Source: Flavobacterium shii
Lineage (GTDB): Bacteria; Bacteroidota; Bacteroidia; Flavobacteriales; Flavobacteriaceae
Reading direction: 5' to 3'
Length of the DNA stretch: 64,000 bases
NCBI RefSeq assembly: GCF_025847235.1
Contig: NZ_JAOZEW010000021.1
Location: forward strand, 47,211-111,210
This document shows positions 61,718-64,000 of this stretch, piece by piece (the stretch's first letter is position 1; every line of letters starts with the position of its first letter). A program made the position numbers and the translations under genes. Under the pieces are notes generated by a model. The model was not told where the DNA came from. It searched no databases and saw only the letters and a list, made by a program, of their open reading frames with translations.

Positions 61718-63178
61718 TTATTTTTTATTTAGTATCCCTTTTATTGTATCCTTCTCATTATGGTAAACGAAGTAAATGAACAAAAGAAACAACGGAATTC
61801 CAACGAAATAATTCTCTCTGAATCCGTAAAAAGAAATAGCTGAGAATACAATTGAAATGCCTAAATAGGCTCCAATTTTATTCATATCATAAGGTATTGG
61901 GTAATATTTATTCCCCAAAACATATGAGATAAGCATCATACTTCCGTATGCCGAAATAGTTGCAATCGCCGATCCATAATAGCTGTATTTTGGGATCAAT
62001 AAGTAATTTAAAACCAAGGTTAGTATTGCTCCAACTATTGATATATAAGCTCCAATTTTTGTCTTATCTGTTAGTTTATACCAAACAGATAAATTATTAT
62101 AAATTCCCAAGAAAAAGTTCGCCAAAATAATCAATGGAACTACTTTCATCGCCTCCCAATATGACTTATTTTCTAATAGAAGCAATTTTAAAATATCAGC
62201 AAAAACAATAACTCCCAATAAAATCAAAGATCCTAAAATCACGAAGTATTTAGTAATCACAGCATAAGTCTGTGGAGCATTTTCATTTTTAGCATGACTA
62301 AAAAAGAAAGGTTCAATTCCTAATCTAAAAGCTGTAGCAAATAATACCATGAATAAACCTAATTTATAACAAGCAGAATATGCACCAACCTCTGACTTAG
62401 CAATGTTCTCCGGCAATAAATACCCCAATAAGATTTTATCGAAATGTTCATTAACTGCAAAAGCCAATCCAGCCACCAAAATTGGCAAACCGTATTTCAT
62501 CATTTTTTTCCAAAGCACTGGATCAAATTTTCGTCCAAGCGAAAGATAATTTGGAGAAAGCACAATAAATGTCAATAAACTCGCTAATAAGTTGGCTACG
62601 AAAATGTATCCTATTTCAAAATTATCTACATATAAATCAGCTATAATTGAATTGGGATGTCCTTGAGCAATTTTTGGTAAAAAAATCAAAAAGAAAATAT
62701 TCAAAACAAGATTTACAACTACGTTCCCAATTTTAATAGCGGCATAAACCATTGGTCTCTGGTTGGCACGAAGTTTGGAAAAAGGTACTAAAACCAATGC
62801 ATCCAAAACCAAAATCCAAACAGAATACGTAATATACTGCACATCAACTTCGGCAAGCGTTGCTAGCGTATTTCTAAAAATTAATGCTGCGAAAAGAAAA
62901 ATAATAGAAGACCAAAAAATAGAAATTGTAGATGTTGCTATTACGTTTTTCTTATCTGGTTCTGAATTATAAAACCTGAAAAACGCAGTTTCCATTCCGT
63001 AAGAAAGAACTACGTTAAAGAAAACCATCCACGATAATACGATAGAAACCTCGCCATATTCGGCTGTAGGTAAAATACCTGTATATAATCGCACTAATAA
63101 AAAACTCAGCATTCGTGGCAATACTGTTGCAAGCCCGTAAATAGCCGTCTGTTTAAAAAGATTTTTATATAATCCCAA
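61718..63178 (-). CDS. Oligosaccharide flippase (Wzx/MOP family)
   Basis: A 486-residue inner-membrane protein with about 14 hydrophobic segments. The N-terminus GLYKNLFKQTAIYGLATVLPRMLSFLLVRLYTG is typical of lipopolysaccharide/O-antigen flippases in Flavobacteria. It moves lipid-linked oligosaccharides across the inner membrane. The start is TTG at 63178: the preceding sequence contains no in-frame ATG close by and the MGLYK start fits relatives. It is the first gene of the run with dut and nucleotidyltransferase. Confidence 0.9.
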   Translation of the reverse strand: MGLYKNLFKQTAIYGLATVLPRMLSFLLVRLYTGILPTAEYGEVSIVLSWMVFFNVVLSYGMETAFFRFYNSEPDKKNVIATSTISIFWSSIIFLFAALIFRNTLATLAEVDVQYITYSVWILVLDALVLVPFSKLRANQRPMVYAAIKIGNVVVNLVLNIFFLIFLPKIAQGHPNSIIADLYVDNFEIGYIFVANLLASLLTFIVLSPNYLSLGRKFDPVLWKKMMKYGLPILVAGLAFAVNEHFDKILLGYLLPENIAKSEVGAYSACYKLGLFMVLFATAFRLGIEPFFFSHAKNENAPQTYAVITKYFVILGSLILLGVIVFADILKLLLLENKSYWEAMKVVPLIILANFFLGIYNNLSVWYKLTDKTKIGAYISIVGAILTLVLNYLLIPKYSYYGSAIATISAYGSMMLISYVLGNKYYPIPYDMNKIGAYLGISIVFSAISFYGFRENYFVGIPLFLLFIYFVYHNEKDTIKGILNKK

Positions 63179-63278
63179 AATAATTGTAGTGATAAAATTT
63201 ATAAAACAAAAATAACCAATTCTTTGGTTTAATATCGTTTTTGTTGATTCAATAAGAAAATGTTGGCAATATTTTATC

Positions 63279-63722
63279 CTATGTCAACCCATTTTCATTT
63301 AAAATCTTTACGAAATGAAATCCCTTTGGACCATATCCTTGATTATAATAAAACCGATGGGCAGCAAAGTTAGACGTAAATGCATCCAAAACAATGTTTG
63401 TACACCCTAAATCGAGCGCTTTTTGCTCAATATAATCCGTCAATAATTTTCCTATTCCTTTTGAGCGATGATCCGGATGTACCACAAAATTGTCAATCTC
63501 CATATATTTCCCAGACCAAAGCTTTGTCGAGAACCAACAACCCGTAATTCCCAAACAAACTTCGTCCTCAAAAACTGCAATTTGTGTGTAATTATGAGAA
63601 ACCATTTCTGATAAATATAACTCATATTTTTCCAAACTAAGATTTGGATATAAATATTGCATGGTGCCAATCTGAGCAACCATTTCTTCAATCGTAATAA
63701 GTTCTTTGATTATAAATTGCAT
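63279..63722 (-). CDS. GNAT-family N-acetyltransferase
   Basis: A 147-residue GNAT enzyme. The acetyl-CoA-binding segment VVHPDHRSKGIGKLL (R/Q-x-x-G-x-G/A pattern) is at about 94-108, preceded by YMEIDNFVV. It transfers acetyl from acetyl-CoA to an amine of a small molecule or protein. The substrate is unknown. It is the last gene in the window; bases 63723-64000 contain no recognisable feature. Confidence 0.9.
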   Translation of the reverse strand: MQFIIKELITIEEMVAQIGTMQYLYPNLSLEKYELYLSEMVSHNYTQIAVFEDEVCLGITGCWFSTKLWSGKYMEIDNFVVHPDHRSKGIGKLLTDYIEQKALDLGCTNIVLDAFTSNFAAHRFYYNQGYGPKGFHFVKILNENGLT

Positions 63723-64000
63723 GTACTTTATTAAAAATAGAAGTCAAAATTAATCAAAAAAACTGACTAATACTTGATGTTATTATTTTCATGACTGAAT
63801 CAAATAAATGTCTTATTCAAATACTTATTAATTATAGAAAAACAAAACGTTTTATCTCTCTCAAATTTCATGTTATTTTGCCAAACTATCATTTAAGATG
63901 TTCCATAAGTTAAAATCTTTCAGTACAATCTCGGATTCAGAGGCGTAAGAAATATAGAATTTTTCCTTTTAGGCTAACTAATATTTAGGATCAATACATG

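Noticed and set aside
63723..64000. Upstream gene or RNA feature at the right edge
   Set aside because: No open frame, tRNA fold or strong hairpin is visible in this AT-rich end.

Overview
The window is AT-rich chromosomal DNA from a Bacteroidota bacterium, almost certainly a Flavobacterium close to F. johnsoniae. The evidence is SusC/SusD pairs, promoter elements of the TTG / TAnnTTTG type, little Shine-Dalgarno use, and a tyrosine ammonia-lyase that, from memory, closely resembles the F. johnsoniae enzyme. No rRNA, tRNA, CRISPR array, phage or transposase gene is visible.

Region 1 (1-13.3 kb) is a sugar, probably pentose, utilisation locus. It holds the start of a surface lipoprotein gene, susD- and susC-like genes, a Nudix-type transcriptional regulator, transaldolase and transketolase, a GntR-type regulator with a sugar-binding-like domain, aldose 1-epimerase and a sodium/sugar symporter. 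Five copies of a 19-bp site, AAGTGT-N7-ACATTW, occur in two non-coding gaps: four between susC and the Nudix gene and one before transketolase. Two of them abut promoters with identical geometry. The sites are best explained as operators of one repressor, most likely the Nudix protein.

Region 2 (14.1-51.0 kb) is a flexirubin-type pigment cluster of about 37 kb. Tyrosine ammonia-lyase makes the aryl starter and a PaaK-like ligase could activate it. Two carrier proteins, a ketosynthase/chain-length-factor pair, further ketosynthases, a ketoreductase and three hotdog dehydratase-like proteins build the polyene. DarA and DarB make the dialkylresorcinol. Several acyltransferase-type proteins (LpxL-like, BtrH-like, C45 Ntn-hydrolase-like, and a PlsC domain fused to an MMPL exporter) are candidates for joining and placing the two halves. 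Two CrtI-like flavoproteins and a flavin-dependent halogenase could modify the product. An ABC-2 exporter, the MMPL protein, a LolA-like carrier, lipoproteins and small beta-barrel proteins suggest transport to the outer membrane. A RhuM-family gene with a lipoprotein gene looks like an insertion, and palindromic repeats fill several junctions.

Region 3 (51.3-64 kb) is core genome: dusB, a MATE exporter, a LolC/E-type permease with rbfA, a CBS-domain protein, and a minus-strand run of cell-envelope genes (EnvC-like protein, DUF4292 lipoprotein, TPR protein, sugar nucleotidyltransferase, dUTPase, flippase), then a GNAT acetyltransferase.

The pathway class in region 2 is known. The least explained features are the five-site operator set, the dehydratase catalytic residues split between different hotdog proteins, the MMPL-PlsC-C-terminal-domain fusion, and the surplus of acyltransferase candidates.
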